A DNA stretch of 59,846 bases from Psychrosphaera sp. (GCA_028098005.1 JAOHFM010000003.1:1-59846), one strand, 5' to 3'. Shown: positions 36,697 to 45,737, numbered from the stretch's first letter. Numbers and translations: made by a program. The notes: generated by a model not told the origin, from the sequence alone.

Positions 36697-37835
36697 TCGA
36701 CAAATACCTTATCTATTAACTGGCAAACCTCAATGATTTCTGTTGTTTTCATCTCATGCATTAACGGTATGCAAAGTATTCTATTACTTATTAAATCGCA
36801 TTGACTTAGGTTGTGTTTAGAGGTTTGTTGATCAGTCAAAAACTTATGGTTTCTAGGGTAAAAGTAACGCCGAGATAATACGTTATGAGTATGTAATAAC
36901 TTTTCAGCATCGAGCAGTGTACGTTCTGAGGGAAACAAAATAGGCATATACATTGGTGGCACATAGTCATTTTCGTTAAAAGACTGGAATTTAATTAGGC
37001 TATGTAAATTCTTCTTATATAGCGCGATGCTTCGCTCTCTGGACAGTACCAATTTATTTAGATCGTCTAATACACACATTCCCATTGCGGCATGCAGTTC
37101 GCTCAATTTGGCATTTGTACCCGGGATTAAAACCTCACCACTTGACTCTATACCAAAGTTTATTAGCTTCTGAGCGGTTTGGTAATGTGCTTTATTCTTG
37201 AATATTAATGCACCACCTTCAACAGTATGAAATAGCTTAGTAGCATGAAAGCTAACACAGTGCACATCACCAAAGTTAAAAATAGATTGGTTATCATATT
37301 TACTGAGCAGGGCTTGTGCAGAGTCGTAAATGATTGGGATATTGTATTCTTTTCCAATTCTATCAAATTCGGCAAGGTCACACGGATTACCAAAAATATT
37401 GACCGGTACAATAGCGTCAATTTTTTGTTTAGCTAAAACCTCTCTAACTGATTTAGGATCTAAATTCCAAGTTTTTGGACAGATATCTGCGTGTACGACA
37501 TTTGCACCGACCCATTGCAGTGCAGTTGCTGTTGCGGGAAATGTATAGGGTGACGTAATAACATTTTTGTTTTCTAAATTAAATATTTTGTAAGCGACTT
37601 GGAGCGCGGAGGTTCCATTATTAACTATAAGCAAATGTTCAGTTTGGAATTTTTGTTTTAGGCGCTCTGTTAACTCCCCTAATACAGGTCCTCCATTAGT
37701 TAGCCAACCATTTTCGTATACACGCTCAACAAGTTTTGTATAGTTTTCTATAGGCGGGAAATATGGCCGAGTTACCGGTAACTGCCTTTCTGAACTTTTT
37801 ATTTGTTCAATAAGTTTTAGGTTTTTACACGTCAC
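36693..37835 (-). CDS. DegT/DnrJ/EryC1/StrS aminotransferase (sugar aminotransferase)
   Basis: This is a PLP enzyme that aminates keto-deoxysugar nucleotides. Landmarks are ENGWLTNGGPVLGELTERL, VNNGTSALQVAYKIF, SPYTFPATATALQWVGA, IIYDSAQALLSKY and the PLP lysine K200 in SFHATKLFHTVEGGAL. That last motif is of the VioA/FdtB type, which make 4- or 3-amino-dideoxyhexoses. The proposed start is GTG at 37835. It is the first gene of the minus-strand operon. No dTDP-glucose synthase or dehydratase gene is in the window, so its substrate must come from elsewhere. Confidence 0.88.
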   Translation of the reverse strand: MTCKNLKLIEQIKSSERQLPVTRPYFPPIENYTKLVERVYENGWLTNGGPVLGELTERLKQKFQTEHLLIVNNGTSALQVAYKIFNLENKNVITSPYTFPATATALQWVGANVVHADICPKTWNLDPKSVREVLAKQKIDAIVPVNIFGNPCDLAEFDRIGKEYNIPIIYDSAQALLSKYDNQSIFNFGDVHCVSFHATKLFHTVEGGALIFKNKAHYQTAQKLINFGIESSGEVLIPGTNAKLSELHAAMGMCVLDDLNKLVLSRERSIALYKKNLHSLIKFQSFNENDYVPPMYMPILFPSERTLLDAEKLLHTHNVLSRRYFYPRNHKFLTDQQTSKHNLSQCDLISNRILCIPLMHEMKTTEIIEVCQLIDKVFVE

Positions 37836-37882
37836 GTTAGTACCTTAAATATAAAGTTTTGCTTGTATGAGGCATTGCTTGC

Positions 37883-37888
37883 ATTATA
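37883..37888 (-). promoter_or_regulatory. Possible -10 box of the sugar-modification operon
   Basis: On the minus strand TATAAT lies about 48 bases before the aminotransferase start, but there is no good -35 box at 17 bases. The 122-base gap (37836-37957) also has to serve the divergent small gene. Confidence 0.3.
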
Positions 37889-37957
37889 AATATAGAAAAC
37901 GGCAAGTTTTAGAAAATATGCAAAATAAAAGCCATTATTTAACTACTATACACTGCG

Positions 37958-38332
37958 TTGTTACAAAAAGGATTGGATGTTTTTGCCATTGATTTTAATA
38001 CCATCATTTATTTATCAAGAAAGGATATAGTTGCGCAGGCAGCATCATTGGCTAAAAGTGAACCGTCAGTCATTGAGATTAGTCGAGCATTAACGTTTCT
38101 ATTGATGAGCTCTGAAACCTACACGAATAATTTAAAAAGCAAAGTCCACTTTGAGTATACCTATGAAGACTTTGCTTACAGTGAAGAGTTAGTCTTTTAT
38201 GCAAAAGCCTTAGAACACCTGAATGTTGAGTTTAAAAATAGTGATATTTTAGGTACGTCACTCAAACCACAGTCCAACAACTATACCAGAGACAACGTTA
38301 CCAAATTTAAAAATCTGATTTTAGGTCGCTAG
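37958..38332 (+). CDS. Unknown small protein before flagellin 4
   Basis: I do not recognise this 124-residue protein. It is predicted helical, with no signal peptide; blocks such as AASLAKSEPSVIEISRALTF and EELVFYAKALEHLNVEFKNS suggest a compact helical fold of the size of a flagellar chaperone. The start is unclear: the frame is closed by TAA at 37940, and the only usable starts are TTG at 37958 or 37973, without a proper ribosome site. It lies between a divergent sugar operon and a sigma-54 flagellin promoter. Coding status is likely but not certain. Confidence 0.55.
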   Translation: MLQKGLDVFAIDFNTIIYLSRKDIVAQAASLAKSEPSVIEISRALTFLLMSSETYTNNLKSKVHFEYTYEDFAYSEELVFYAKALEHLNVEFKNSDILGTSLKPQSNNYTRDNVTKFKNLILGR

Positions 38333-38368
38333 CACTTTTTTCAGCACTTGAGTGGCTGAAAGTTAGGT

Positions 38369-38384
38369 TGGCGCAAATTTTGCT
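38369..38384 (+). promoter_or_regulatory. Sigma-54 promoter of flagellin 4
   Basis: TGGCGCA-AATT-TTGCT has GG and GC ten bases apart and lies 38 bases before the ATG. An imperfect stem-loop (38345-38363, CAGC..GCTG) just upstream may end the transcript of the small gene. Confidence 0.75.
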
Positions 38385-38422
38385 CTAAAAAATCTAGAAA
38401 CATTTCTTTTTAGGATTTTAAA

Positions 38423-39988
38423 ATGCAAATTGTGACCAACACGGCGGCTATCGCGCTAGGAAACCAAATTGAAACTAATACTCGGGAACTTAGTGATAGG
38501 TTTAGTAGCTTAAGTAGCGGCAAACGTTTGCAGAGTGCGGCAGATGATAGTGCTAACTTACAAATATCGAATCGTTTAAACAAACTTGGACGTGGGATGC
38601 AGGTCGCCATTCGCAATGCCAATGATGGTATATCGACCTTACAAACTGCAGAAGGGGCGTTGCAAGAAACGACCAATATTTTGCATAGAATGCGTGATTT
38701 ATCAATCCAAGCAGCTAATGCGACTAATCGATATGATGACTTAAAATCTCTAAACCAAGAGTTTGGTGATCTGAAACAAGAACTCAATAGAATTGCGGAA
38801 ACTACATCATATGGTGGCCAGAAACTTCTTGATGGAAGTTTAGGAATACAATCTTTTCAAGTTGGTGCAGAGTCCAATGAAATAATAGAAGCTTCTTTTA
38901 TCTCGACATTTCCAGATGATTTGACGCTGGCTAAAAAAGGCCTTGATGGGCAAGCATTGTCTGCAATTCACACAGGCTCCGATTTAAATACTGCAAGAAG
39001 TAACCTTGATAACAATGGATTTGGTGTTGCAGGTCCAGTTTCTGAAATTTTAACATTGGACGGGGTTACGGAACAGTCAATACAGCTATCATCAGGTGAT
39101 TCAGCAGAGAAAATGGCCGCCAAAATAAATCAAGTATTTAACTCTACCGGCGTCGATGCGCAAGCGATTAACAAAGTTACGTTGCATGTCCAAGATGGCG
39201 TAGCGACTAATCGTACTGGTTTTACCGAAGGTGAACAGGTTTCGTTTGAGTTAGGCAATGGTATGCAGCAGGAAAGTATCTCCTTTACGTCAACTGGAGA
39301 GTACAACCAAGACTTGATAAAAATGAGGGAGCGTATCAATGAGTCTGCAGCAGCAACTGGAATTTCAGCTGTATTTGACGATGACGCACAGCAGCTTATT
39401 TTAAAAAGTGACGATGGCAAAAACATTGAGGTGTCTGATTTTTATGAATCAGATGGAACAGTATTAAATCAACTTACACTTCAATCCATTGATGTAGATG
39501 GGAATGTCGCTAATTCGGTTAGCCTAGATGATGATGGTTCAGCGGTAATATTACGCGGTCATATCACCTTAAACAGCCCCAATGGGGAGTTGTTTACTGC
39601 GTCTTCTAATATCGACTTTGGAATAGTGAATAGTGGTATTGGCACTGCAAATGAACTTATTCAATCTGACCAAACAAGCTTAAGTAACAGTTCATTAAGT
39701 TCACATGAAAGTGCACAAAAAGCGATTAGTACTATTGATGCTGTTTTAGCAAAGGTAGATAGGTCAAGAGCCTCTTTTGGTGCAGTTATGAACCGTCTAG
39801 TTTCGACAGTACATAATTTATCCAATGTTCATGAAAATACTGAAAATGCCCGGAGCCAAATTGTTGATGCCGATTATTCAAAAGAAGCTGCAGAACTAAC
39901 CAAACTGCAAGTTACGCAACAAGCGTCAACTGCTCTACTGAGTCAAGCAAATACGATGGGCGAGCAAGCTGTTCGTTTATTAGGTTAA
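38423..39988 (+). CDS. Flagellin 4, divergent
   Basis: This 521-residue flagellin has the usual terminal domains, but changed in sequence: [40 protein letters not shown] and, at the C-terminus, [20 protein letters not shown] and [13 protein letters not shown]. The central region still has a flagellin-IN-like segment ([20 protein letters not shown]). It is clearly more distant from flagellins 1-3 than they are from each other. It has a sigma-54 promoter of its own and precedes the flagellinolysin gene by 65 bases. It may be a minor or alternative filament subunit. Confidence 0.92.
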   Translation: MQIVTNTAAIALGNQIETNTRELSDRFSSLSSGKRLQSAADDSANLQISNRLNKLGRGMQVAIRNANDGISTLQTAEGALQETTNILHRMRDLSIQAANATNRYDDLKSLNQEFGDLKQELNRIAETTSYGGQKLLDGSLGIQSFQVGAESNEIIEASFISTFPDDLTLAKKGLDGQALSAIHTGSDLNTARSNLDNNGFGVAGPVSEILTLDGVTEQSIQLSSGDSAEKMAAKINQVFNSTGVDAQAINKVTLHVQDGVATNRTGFTEGEQVSFELGNGMQQESISFTSTGEYNQDLIKMRERINESAAATGISAVFDDDAQQLILKSDDGKNIEVSDFYESDGTVLNQLTLQSIDVDGNVANSVSLDDDGSAVILRGHITLNSPNGELFTASSNIDFGIVNSGIGTANELIQSDQTSLSNSSLSSHESAQKAISTIDAVLAKVDRSRASFGAVMNRLVSTVHNLSNVHENTENARSQIVDADYSKEAAELTKLQVTQQASTALLSQANTMGEQAVRLLG

Positions 39989-39994
39989 AAAAAC

Positions 39995-40021
39995 TAAAGT
40001 TTAAATTTTAACCGCCGATAC
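39995..40021 (+). promoter_or_regulatory. Sigma-28 promoter of the flagellinolysin gene
   Basis: TAAA at 39995-39998, a 15-base spacer, then GCCGATAC at 40014-40021: seven of eight -10 bases match the FliA consensus. Initiation should fall near 40027-40029, about 25 bases before the ATG. Confidence 0.85.
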
Positions 40022-40049
40022 CACTGTTGATAAGTAATAATCGGTGGTT
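40010..40049 (+). promoter_or_regulatory. Hairpin spanning the promoter -10 box and the ribosome site of the flagellinolysin gene
   Basis: Left arm AACCGCCGAT (40010-40019) pairs with right arm ATCGGTGGTT (40040-40049) over ten pairs, including one G.U. The left arm contains most of the sigma-28 -10 box; the right arm contains the ribosome-site-like GGTGG (40043-40047), six bases before the ATG at 40054. Only transcripts starting upstream, for example from flagellin 4, contain both arms. It may also act as a weak terminator (GGTTTT). Confidence 0.65.
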
Positions 40050-40053
40050 TTGA

Positions 40054-41739
40054 ATGCAAATCCAAACTAACATAAATGCATTACAGATAAGTTCGGTATT
40101 TCGAAGAAATACGGATGCTTTGAAGGACGTGTATGAAACGTTAGCTTCGGGGAGTCGAATCAACTCTGCTGGTGATGATGCTGCAGGAATGCAGATATCC
40201 AACCGCTTAAATGCCCAAATTCGTGGATATGCTGTCGCAATTCGCAATGCGAATGATGGCATATCAATGCTTCAAACTGCAGAGGGTGCACTTCAAGAGT
40301 CAACAAACATCCTGCAACGAATTCGTGATATTGCAGTGCAGTCTTCAAATGCCACCAATACAACCGTTGATCGAAAAGCATTGAACGAGGAAGTTGTTGC
40401 GCTGAAGCAAGAGCTAAATCGCATTAATGAAACTACAACATTTGGTGGCCAACGAGTTTTTGAAGACGCCCCAAATTCGAGAGTGGCCGGTGAATATAAT
40501 GACAAACTCGCTTTTCTTCAAACTTGGTTGGCTGAGCCAGAAACACGTATTAGTGAATTCTTTGGCATAGACGCAAAATCCCTTCCAATGGCTGTAACCT
40601 TTACTCCGGATATCGCGTCAGGAGCATTGGCAACGGTTTCGTCAGGATCATTTGATGCGAATGGTCGGGCGACCTCGATGACGTTGGACATTTCTTTGGC
40701 TGATATAAAGTTTAACCCCAGCAACGGGCCAAGTGGTAACGATACCGGCGGTGGAGTATACGCTGATAGAATCATTGCACATGAAATGGTGCATGCAGTT
40801 CAATTTGCCAATTGGAATTTAGGCACACCAGGTGCTGTTTCTACATGGTTTGTTGAAGGTTCTGCGGAATTAATACATGGCGCTGATGAGCGTTTGTCAG
40901 CTGATGGAAAAGCCGCCGTTACTGCTGTTGATTTAACGGGAGCGTGGGGCGGGACTTCCGCAGAGTACAGTGCTGGATTCTTAGCAACAAGGTACATGCA
41001 CGATACGATAAAAAGTGGCGGTGGTGATGGTATCAAAGAAATAATGCAAAACTTAGCATCAGGAAACGGTGGTAATCCAATGACTCTAAATGAAGCGTTA
41101 GCTGAAGAAGGGACATGGGACGATGAAGCCGATTTTATTGCTGACTTTAATGCAAACAAGTCTACATTTTGGGATACCGACATAAACTTAGGTAATGACG
41201 ATACTGGTGCTATTGGCGGCAGAGATGCGGATAATGGCTCAACACTAAATGGTGAAGACATACTCGCAAATGCTATATCAAGTAGAGATTACAGTACGTT
41301 TATCGAAGATCTCGCAGAGCCTAGATTACGTCCTGGCTCTGGTAGTACTGTATTTACGTTTCAAGTGGGTTCCTATGCAAATGAAACTATTTCTGTTAGA
41401 ACGAATGCATTTGGAACTACATCATTAGGAATTGAAGATTTAGGTGTTACAACATTTGCAGACTCTCAGCGTGCCATTACTGAAGTCGACAAAGCATTAG
41501 CTCTGATAGACTTTGAACGGTCTAGCTTTGGTGCTGTAATGAATAGGATGGAAAGTTCGATTAATAACCTTAATAACCAAAAGGAAAACCTCACAGCATC
41601 CGTTTCTAGAATAAGAGATACCGATTTTGCCTCGGCAACCGCAAAATTGTCTAAACTTCAAATTATTCAACAAGCATCTGCCTCTTTACTGTCTCAAGCA
41701 AATCAGTCGGGGCGACTCGCACTTACTCTTTTAAGCTAA
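40054..41739 (+). CDS. Flagellinolysin: flagellin with a zinc metalloprotease in its variable region
   Basis: Residues 1-136 and about 450-561 are flagellin D0/D1 domains ([60 protein letters not shown]). Between them, instead of a structural variable domain, lies a gluzincin-type protease: H243-E-M-V-H247 zinc motif ([12 protein letters not shown]) and, about 21 residues on, [12 protein letters not shown], whose first Glu (E268) is the expected third ligand by comparison with M9 collagenases. This is the layout of flagellinolysins, flagellins reported to assemble into proteolytic filaments. All catalytic residues are present and the frame is intact. It has its own sigma-28 promoter. The substrate cannot be read from the sequence. 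Confidence 0.93.
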   Translation: MQIQTNINALQISSVFRRNTDALKDVYETLASGSRINSAGDDAAGMQISNRLNAQIRGYAVAIRNANDGISMLQTAEGALQESTNILQRIRDIAVQSSNATNTTVDRKALNEEVVALKQELNRINETTTFGGQRVFEDAPNSRVAGEYNDKLAFLQTWLAEPETRISEFFGIDAKSLPMAVTFTPDIASGALATVSSGSFDANGRATSMTLDISLADIKFNPSNGPSGNDTGGGVYADRIIAHEMVHAVQFANWNLGTPGAVSTWFVEGSAELIHGADERLSADGKAAVTAVDLTGAWGGTSAEYSAGFLATRYMHDTIKSGGGDGIKEIMQNLASGNGGNPMTLNEALAEEGTWDDEADFIADFNANKSTFWDTDINLGNDDTGAIGGRDADNGSTLNGEDILANAISSRDYSTFIEDLAEPRLRPGSGSTVFTFQVGSYANETISVRTNAFGTTSLGIEDLGVTTFADSQRAITEVDKALALIDFERSSFGAVMNRMESSINNLNNQKENLTASVSRIRDTDFASATAKLSKLQIIQQASASLLSQANQSGRLALTLLS

Positions 41740-41850
41740 CTCATTTCTAAACACTTAACACTACTCTCTATAAGGTGAGGAGTGAACTCCTTGTCTATTA
41801 TTTGAACTGCGCATATACTTACTAGATAACGTTGTTGTAAGGAGCGTGTA

Positions 41851-42657
41851 ATGAAAATCAACTCTGACATCTCAAATCTAAACACAACAAACTTAAATAA
41901 AGTGAAAGAACAGCAAGAGAAGTCCCTTGAACGGCTTGCGACGGGCTTAAAGATTAACTCTGCGTCAGACGACGTTGCGGGTTTTCAAATTGCCCAACGT
42001 TTGTTTTCGCAGGCGTCAGGGATTCAAGTCGCAGTTCGGAATGCGAATGATGCATATAGCTATGCATCAGTTGCTGATTCTGCGTTCGAAAGTGTTACCG
42101 ACGCGAGTCAACGAGTTAATGAGCTATCTATTCAAGCTGCTAACGGTACTTTATCTGCCGCAGATCGCAAAGCAATTCAATCTGAAATTACTCAATTGCA
42201 GCAGCAAGTATCTGATGTTCAGCAAAATACTACATTTGCAGGGCAACAAATTTTTGGTAATTCTCAAAATAAAAATTTTCAGGTTGGGGCTAATGCGGGT
42301 GAGCAAATAGGTTTTAGTACATCAAGTTTTAATGAGCAAATTGAACAGTTCAATAGTATTGACGTTACCACTCAGGCTGGTGCACAAGCCGCTATTGAAA
42401 CAAGCCAAGGCCTAATTCAAGACTTTGGTGCAAGCCGCAGTCAAATCGGTGCATTTCAAAATAGAATTACTTCTACAATTAATAACCTCAATAATGTTTA
42501 CGTGCAAACGGAGTCGGCTCGCAGTCGCATTGAAGACGCAGACTTTGCTCAAGAGTCTGCAAATTTGGTTCAGCAACAAATTCAGACTAACATCTCTACC
42601 GCGATGGCGGGGCAGGCAAATAGTAACCAACAAGTAGCGGCTAGTTTATTAAATTAA
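41851..42657 (+). CDS. Minimal flagellin (flagellin 6)
   Basis: This 268-residue flagellin has only the terminal domains: MKINSDISNLNTTNLNKVKE, LERLATGLKINSASDDVAGF, and ESARSRIEDADFAQESANLV, ANSNQQVAASLLN. There is almost no variable region, so it would add no surface decoration. Its N-terminus differs from flagellins 1-5 (AVRNANDAYSYASVADSAFE in place of NDGISMxQTAEGA). TAAGGAG lies nine bases before the ATG. I found neither a sigma-54 nor a convincing sigma-28 site in the 111-base gap upstream, only a small stem at 41778-41791. Confidence 0.92.
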   Translation: MKINSDISNLNTTNLNKVKEQQEKSLERLATGLKINSASDDVAGFQIAQRLFSQASGIQVAVRNANDAYSYASVADSAFESVTDASQRVNELSIQAANGTLSAADRKAIQSEITQLQQQVSDVQQNTTFAGQQIFGNSQNKNFQVGANAGEQIGFSTSSFNEQIEQFNSIDVTTQAGAQAAIETSQGLIQDFGASRSQIGAFQNRITSTINNLNNVYVQTESARSRIEDADFAQESANLVQQQIQTNISTAMAGQANSNQQVAASLLN

Positions 42658-42740
42658 CCTTATGTAATTAAAATTATTGTTTATTTCGGAATGTTACTTG
42701 CTTAATAACGATTAAAGATATTGGTTTTATTAGGCAAGTA

Positions 42741-43364
42741 ATGATGAAAATTGAATTTTGGTTAAATATTCTAAGTCCATATAGTTATCTGGCTCACTTA
42801 CAACTGAAGTCAGCAATTGCTGTTTCGGGCTGTCAAAATGTAGTAACCGAATACAAATGGTTTCCTGAGATATCAGACCAGGCAGTCTCTGGACAAAATA
42901 TCTGGGACATAAAACAATTCTATACTCAAACGTTTGAGCAGTCGGAGGTTTGGTCGCAACTCCTTTTCGAAGACTTTAAAAAACATGCAAAAATATTAGG
43001 CAGAGACATGCAACTAGATATTTTGCACTTACCGGAAACAAGCTTATCTGAATCAATAAAAGCAGCGGAGTTAAAAGGCGTCGCTGAGCCGTTTGTTGAT
43101 TTTTTATTCACTGCTTTTTGGGAGCAAGGTACAAAGATCGCTACTGAGACCATAGAAAACTTTTATAAAAACTTAAATTATTCAAATAACGCGTTGATTG
43201 AAACAAGGCAAGTGGAGACTTTACTCAAAGACGATGAGCTTCTCACTAAGGAATTAGGCATTACTGAGGCTCCTATGATGATTGTGAATGAAGAGATTGG
43301 ACTTTGCGGAATCCAGCCAATTGAACATTTAGTTGAAGTAATTTCTATGGCACAATCAAATTAA
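42741..43364 (+). CDS. DsbA-family / 2-hydroxychromene-2-carboxylate isomerase-like protein
   Basis: This 207-residue protein has a thioredoxin-DsbA fold signature of the FrnE/HCCA isomerase type: the N-terminal strand KIEFWLNILSPYSYLAHLQL, where the CxxC of true oxidoreductases is replaced by SPYS, and the cis-Pro region ITEAPMMIVNEEIGLCGIQP. No signal peptide, so cytoplasmic. Without the redox pair it is more likely a glutathione-dependent isomerase-like enzyme than a disulfide oxidase. Start MMKIEF (ATG 42741 or 42744). It begins the non-flagellar part of the window. Confidence 0.75.
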   Translation: MMKIEFWLNILSPYSYLAHLQLKSAIAVSGCQNVVTEYKWFPEISDQAVSGQNIWDIKQFYTQTFEQSEVWSQLLFEDFKKHAKILGRDMQLDILHLPETSLSESIKAAELKGVAEPFVDFLFTAFWEQGTKIATETIENFYKNLNYSNNALIETRQVETLLKDDELLTKELGITEAPMMIVNEEIGLCGIQPIEHLVEVISMAQSN

Positions 43365-43383
43365 TAGTTAATATGATTAGGTA

Positions 43384-43875
43384 GTGTCCGTGTTGTTTTC
43401 GGATTTTGATTTAGAAGGTAGAGTTAAAGTGCCAGTGGGTTACTACTTGGTTACTTTGTATTTAATGCGCGGCTATTTTATTTGGTTAATGTCGCTTACC
43501 CACCGTAAAGACCCATCTCTTATTTTATCACTCATATATTCTGATAGCCGGGTGTTTGTATCTGCGCTGTTTATTGGCTTATCTGGATTGTTTGTGTATA
43601 TCCTATTTTTAAGTAAAGCTCGTATTTACGAACGAGTTGAACGAATATTATGGAAATCGAGCTTTTTATTATTGTTTCTTGGCTTGTTCGCTGACTTAAG
43701 CGTACAAACTCTTGGACTTATTAACAGTAAGTTTGTAGTCCATTGGTCAGCTCCGGTGATTTTTCTAACGGGAATTTATTTAACGTGGTATTGGCTCTCT
43801 TCAAAAAAAATAAAACGCTTCTTCCATCATTGGTTGTCTAAAGGACCTGAAGAAACTATAAACGCCAAAACATGA
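43384..43875 (+). CDS. DUF2919 family membrane protein
   Basis: This 163-residue protein is hydrophobic, with about four membrane helices. The conserved N-terminal motif VKVPVGYYLVTLYLMRGYFI and the polar stretch SLTHRKDPSLILSLIYSDSR match DUF2919 as I know it. The proposed start is GTG at 43384, 20 bases after the DsbA-like gene, so the two may be co-transcribed. The function of the family is unknown. Confidence 0.75.
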   Translation: MSVLFSDFDLEGRVKVPVGYYLVTLYLMRGYFIWLMSLTHRKDPSLILSLIYSDSRVFVSALFIGLSGLFVYILFLSKARIYERVERILWKSSFLLLFLGLFADLSVQTLGLINSKFVVHWSAPVIFLTGIYLTWYWLSSKKIKRFFHHWLSKGPEETINAKT

Positions 43876-44012
43876 GTAACAAAGACACGATGTTCAAACA
43901 TATCATCACGCAGGCGTTACACTCTTTCTTCTAGCAATGAAGATTGTATTTTTGCATAACGAACTGATTGTTCATCGGTTAATGTTGATGTATTTACTGT
44001 TGCTTTACATTG

Positions 44013-45560
44013 CTAAATAAGTGACTGAACCTCTTCTGACGTTGGATCTAAAAATTGGCTTTCGGCAATGGTTTGCAATAAGTTAAGTGCAATAGCAGGG
44101 CTTTTGGGCATTATTCTAAACGCAGTTTTAAATGCTTTTAACGCTTCGTTTAACTTGCCTCTAGAATAAAAAGAAACGGCATTGTTGTTGAGTACCTTAG
44201 GTGACTCTTTTACTTCTTGTCTTAGTTGTTTTTCTGACGATATATAAAGTGAAAACAATGGATTATTAGATTGCGCAGCTAATTGTTCTATTTCGTTGAA
44301 AACATTGATAGAGTCATTGTGGAAACCAACTTCATGTAGGGCCTTTGCATAATCTAATGCATCTTCTAAGTCTTCAATAGGATAGTCCTTAGATTTATCT
44401 GCTTTTAATTTAATAAGGTGTTTTGCTTTATCGGACTCGTTTTTTAAATAATGGATTCGTGCCGTTGCGACATCTATTTGGTCTTCCAGCGGCACTTTAG
44501 GAAACTTTCGTTTTAAGTTGTCTAAAATATGCTGGCTTTGTTTAGCAAGGCGTTGCATTTCCGAGTCGTTAAAAGTAGTCAAACCATAATCAATATTAGC
44601 TCTAATTGCGTTTAAATATAAGTTAGGCGCTTCGTACATAGAATGGCGTAAGTGTTTTACTATGTAACCACTTGCCATGTATTGCGACTCAAAGTCTTGT
44701 GTGATCCTTGCTATATCAACAAGATGTTGTTGTCGCTCTATATTTCTAGGAGACAAAATACAAGCGGTTTTTAAGTGGGACAATGCTTGTTCAAACTCTT
44801 TGTTCTGTTCATAAATTGTTGAGAGAAGATCCAGCGCTTGCAGTTTAGTTGCAGGGTTTTCTAACAAGCCTTCCAGAATACGTTTTGCTTCTGCATACTT
44901 GCCTAAATGTATATAACTCTCAACTAACCCTAGTTGCGCCCAAGAGAAGTGTTTAATTTTTAGTACGGATATATAGAAGGTTTCTATACGAGACCAGTCC
45001 TTTGTTTTCTTTAGTATATTTCCTTTTAATCTTACTAAGTATGAAAGCCAACTTGGTTGCTCATTGTCACTAATTTGTTTATCAATCAAATCCAACGCGC
45101 TTGTTACATCACCCATTTCTATGCAATTGAAAATAGGCTGCAGAGCTATTTTTTTTGACAATATTCGGTTAATTCTTAGTTCGAGCTCCTTGGAGGTAAA
45201 AGGTTTTAGCAGGAAATCATCGGGCTCTAGTTCAATAATACTCTGACTAAGTGACATATCATTTTCCGAGCTCATAAAAATGAATGTGGTACTTGCGGTA
45301 ATTAAGCCTTGTTTTGTGATTTTTTCAAATAGCTGAAAGCCGTCACTCCCCTTATTTAACTGGTATGCACAAAGAATAACCTGGTATTGCCTTTTTTGCA
45401 GAGCTTCGATAGCAAGGTGAGCGCGATCAACAAAGTCAATCCGCTCTAAACCTAAATGCTGAAGGGAATATTTAATATGACTCTGCGCTAGAGACTGTTG
45501 CTCTACAACCAATGCCGATAAATTGGGGCTATTCAGTTCATCCATCCCTAAAGCTTGCAT
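44013..45560 (-). CDS. Receiver-domain/TPR protein with a degenerate phosphorylation site
   Basis: Residues about 13-135 form a receiver-like domain (ALVVEQQSLAQSHIKYSLQ to LLKPFTSKELELRINRIL). Residues 140-515 are helical repeats of the TPR kind (AQLGLVESYIHLGKYAEAKR, LSTIYEQNKEFEQALSHLKT, NAVSFYSRGKLNEALKAFKT). The receiver keeps the Lys (LLKPF) and the Ser/Thr position (FMSSEND), but the acidic pair at the start is EQ and the phospho-acceptor in VILCAYQLNKGSDG is Ala (codon GCA), where relatives have Asp. It therefore probably signals without phosphorylation. Its partner is not visible here. Confidence 0.82.
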   Translation of the reverse strand: MQALGMDELNSPNLSALVVEQQSLAQSHIKYSLQHLGLERIDFVDRAHLAIEALQKRQYQVILCAYQLNKGSDGFQLFEKITKQGLITASTTFIFMSSENDMSLSQSIIELEPDDFLLKPFTSKELELRINRILSKKIALQPIFNCIEMGDVTSALDLIDKQISDNEQPSWLSYLVRLKGNILKKTKDWSRIETFYISVLKIKHFSWAQLGLVESYIHLGKYAEAKRILEGLLENPATKLQALDLLSTIYEQNKEFEQALSHLKTACILSPRNIERQQHLVDIARITQDFESQYMASGYIVKHLRHSMYEAPNLYLNAIRANIDYGLTTFNDSEMQRLAKQSQHILDNLKRKFPKVPLEDQIDVATARIHYLKNESDKAKHLIKLKADKSKDYPIEDLEDALDYAKALHEVGFHNDSINVFNEIEQLAAQSNNPLFSLYISSEKQLRQEVKESPKVLNNNAVSFYSRGKLNEALKAFKTAFRIMPKSPAIALNLLQTIAESQFLDPTSEEVQSLI

Positions 45561-45737
45561 ACTATTTAACCTATATTCATAGTAGGAAGTTTTTTACGGA
45601 ATGAAAAGATAGTTGGCCCAATTCTTATCAAAAAAGTTCAACAAAGCTGGTTTATCAACTCTATTAGTTTTATTTGTTGGTATAAGTAAGGGACTAAGCG
45701 CATAATCTTGGGTCATTAAATCAGCATAAGGGTGCGT

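Noticed and set aside
40800..41261. Antisense open frame within the protease domain of the flagellinolysin gene
   Set aside because: No start context, and composition follows the sense codons; the sense frame has all catalytic motifs.
41975..42310. 111-codon frame within the minimal flagellin
   Set aside because: It is a frame-shifted reading of conserved flagellin sequence, without a ribosome site.
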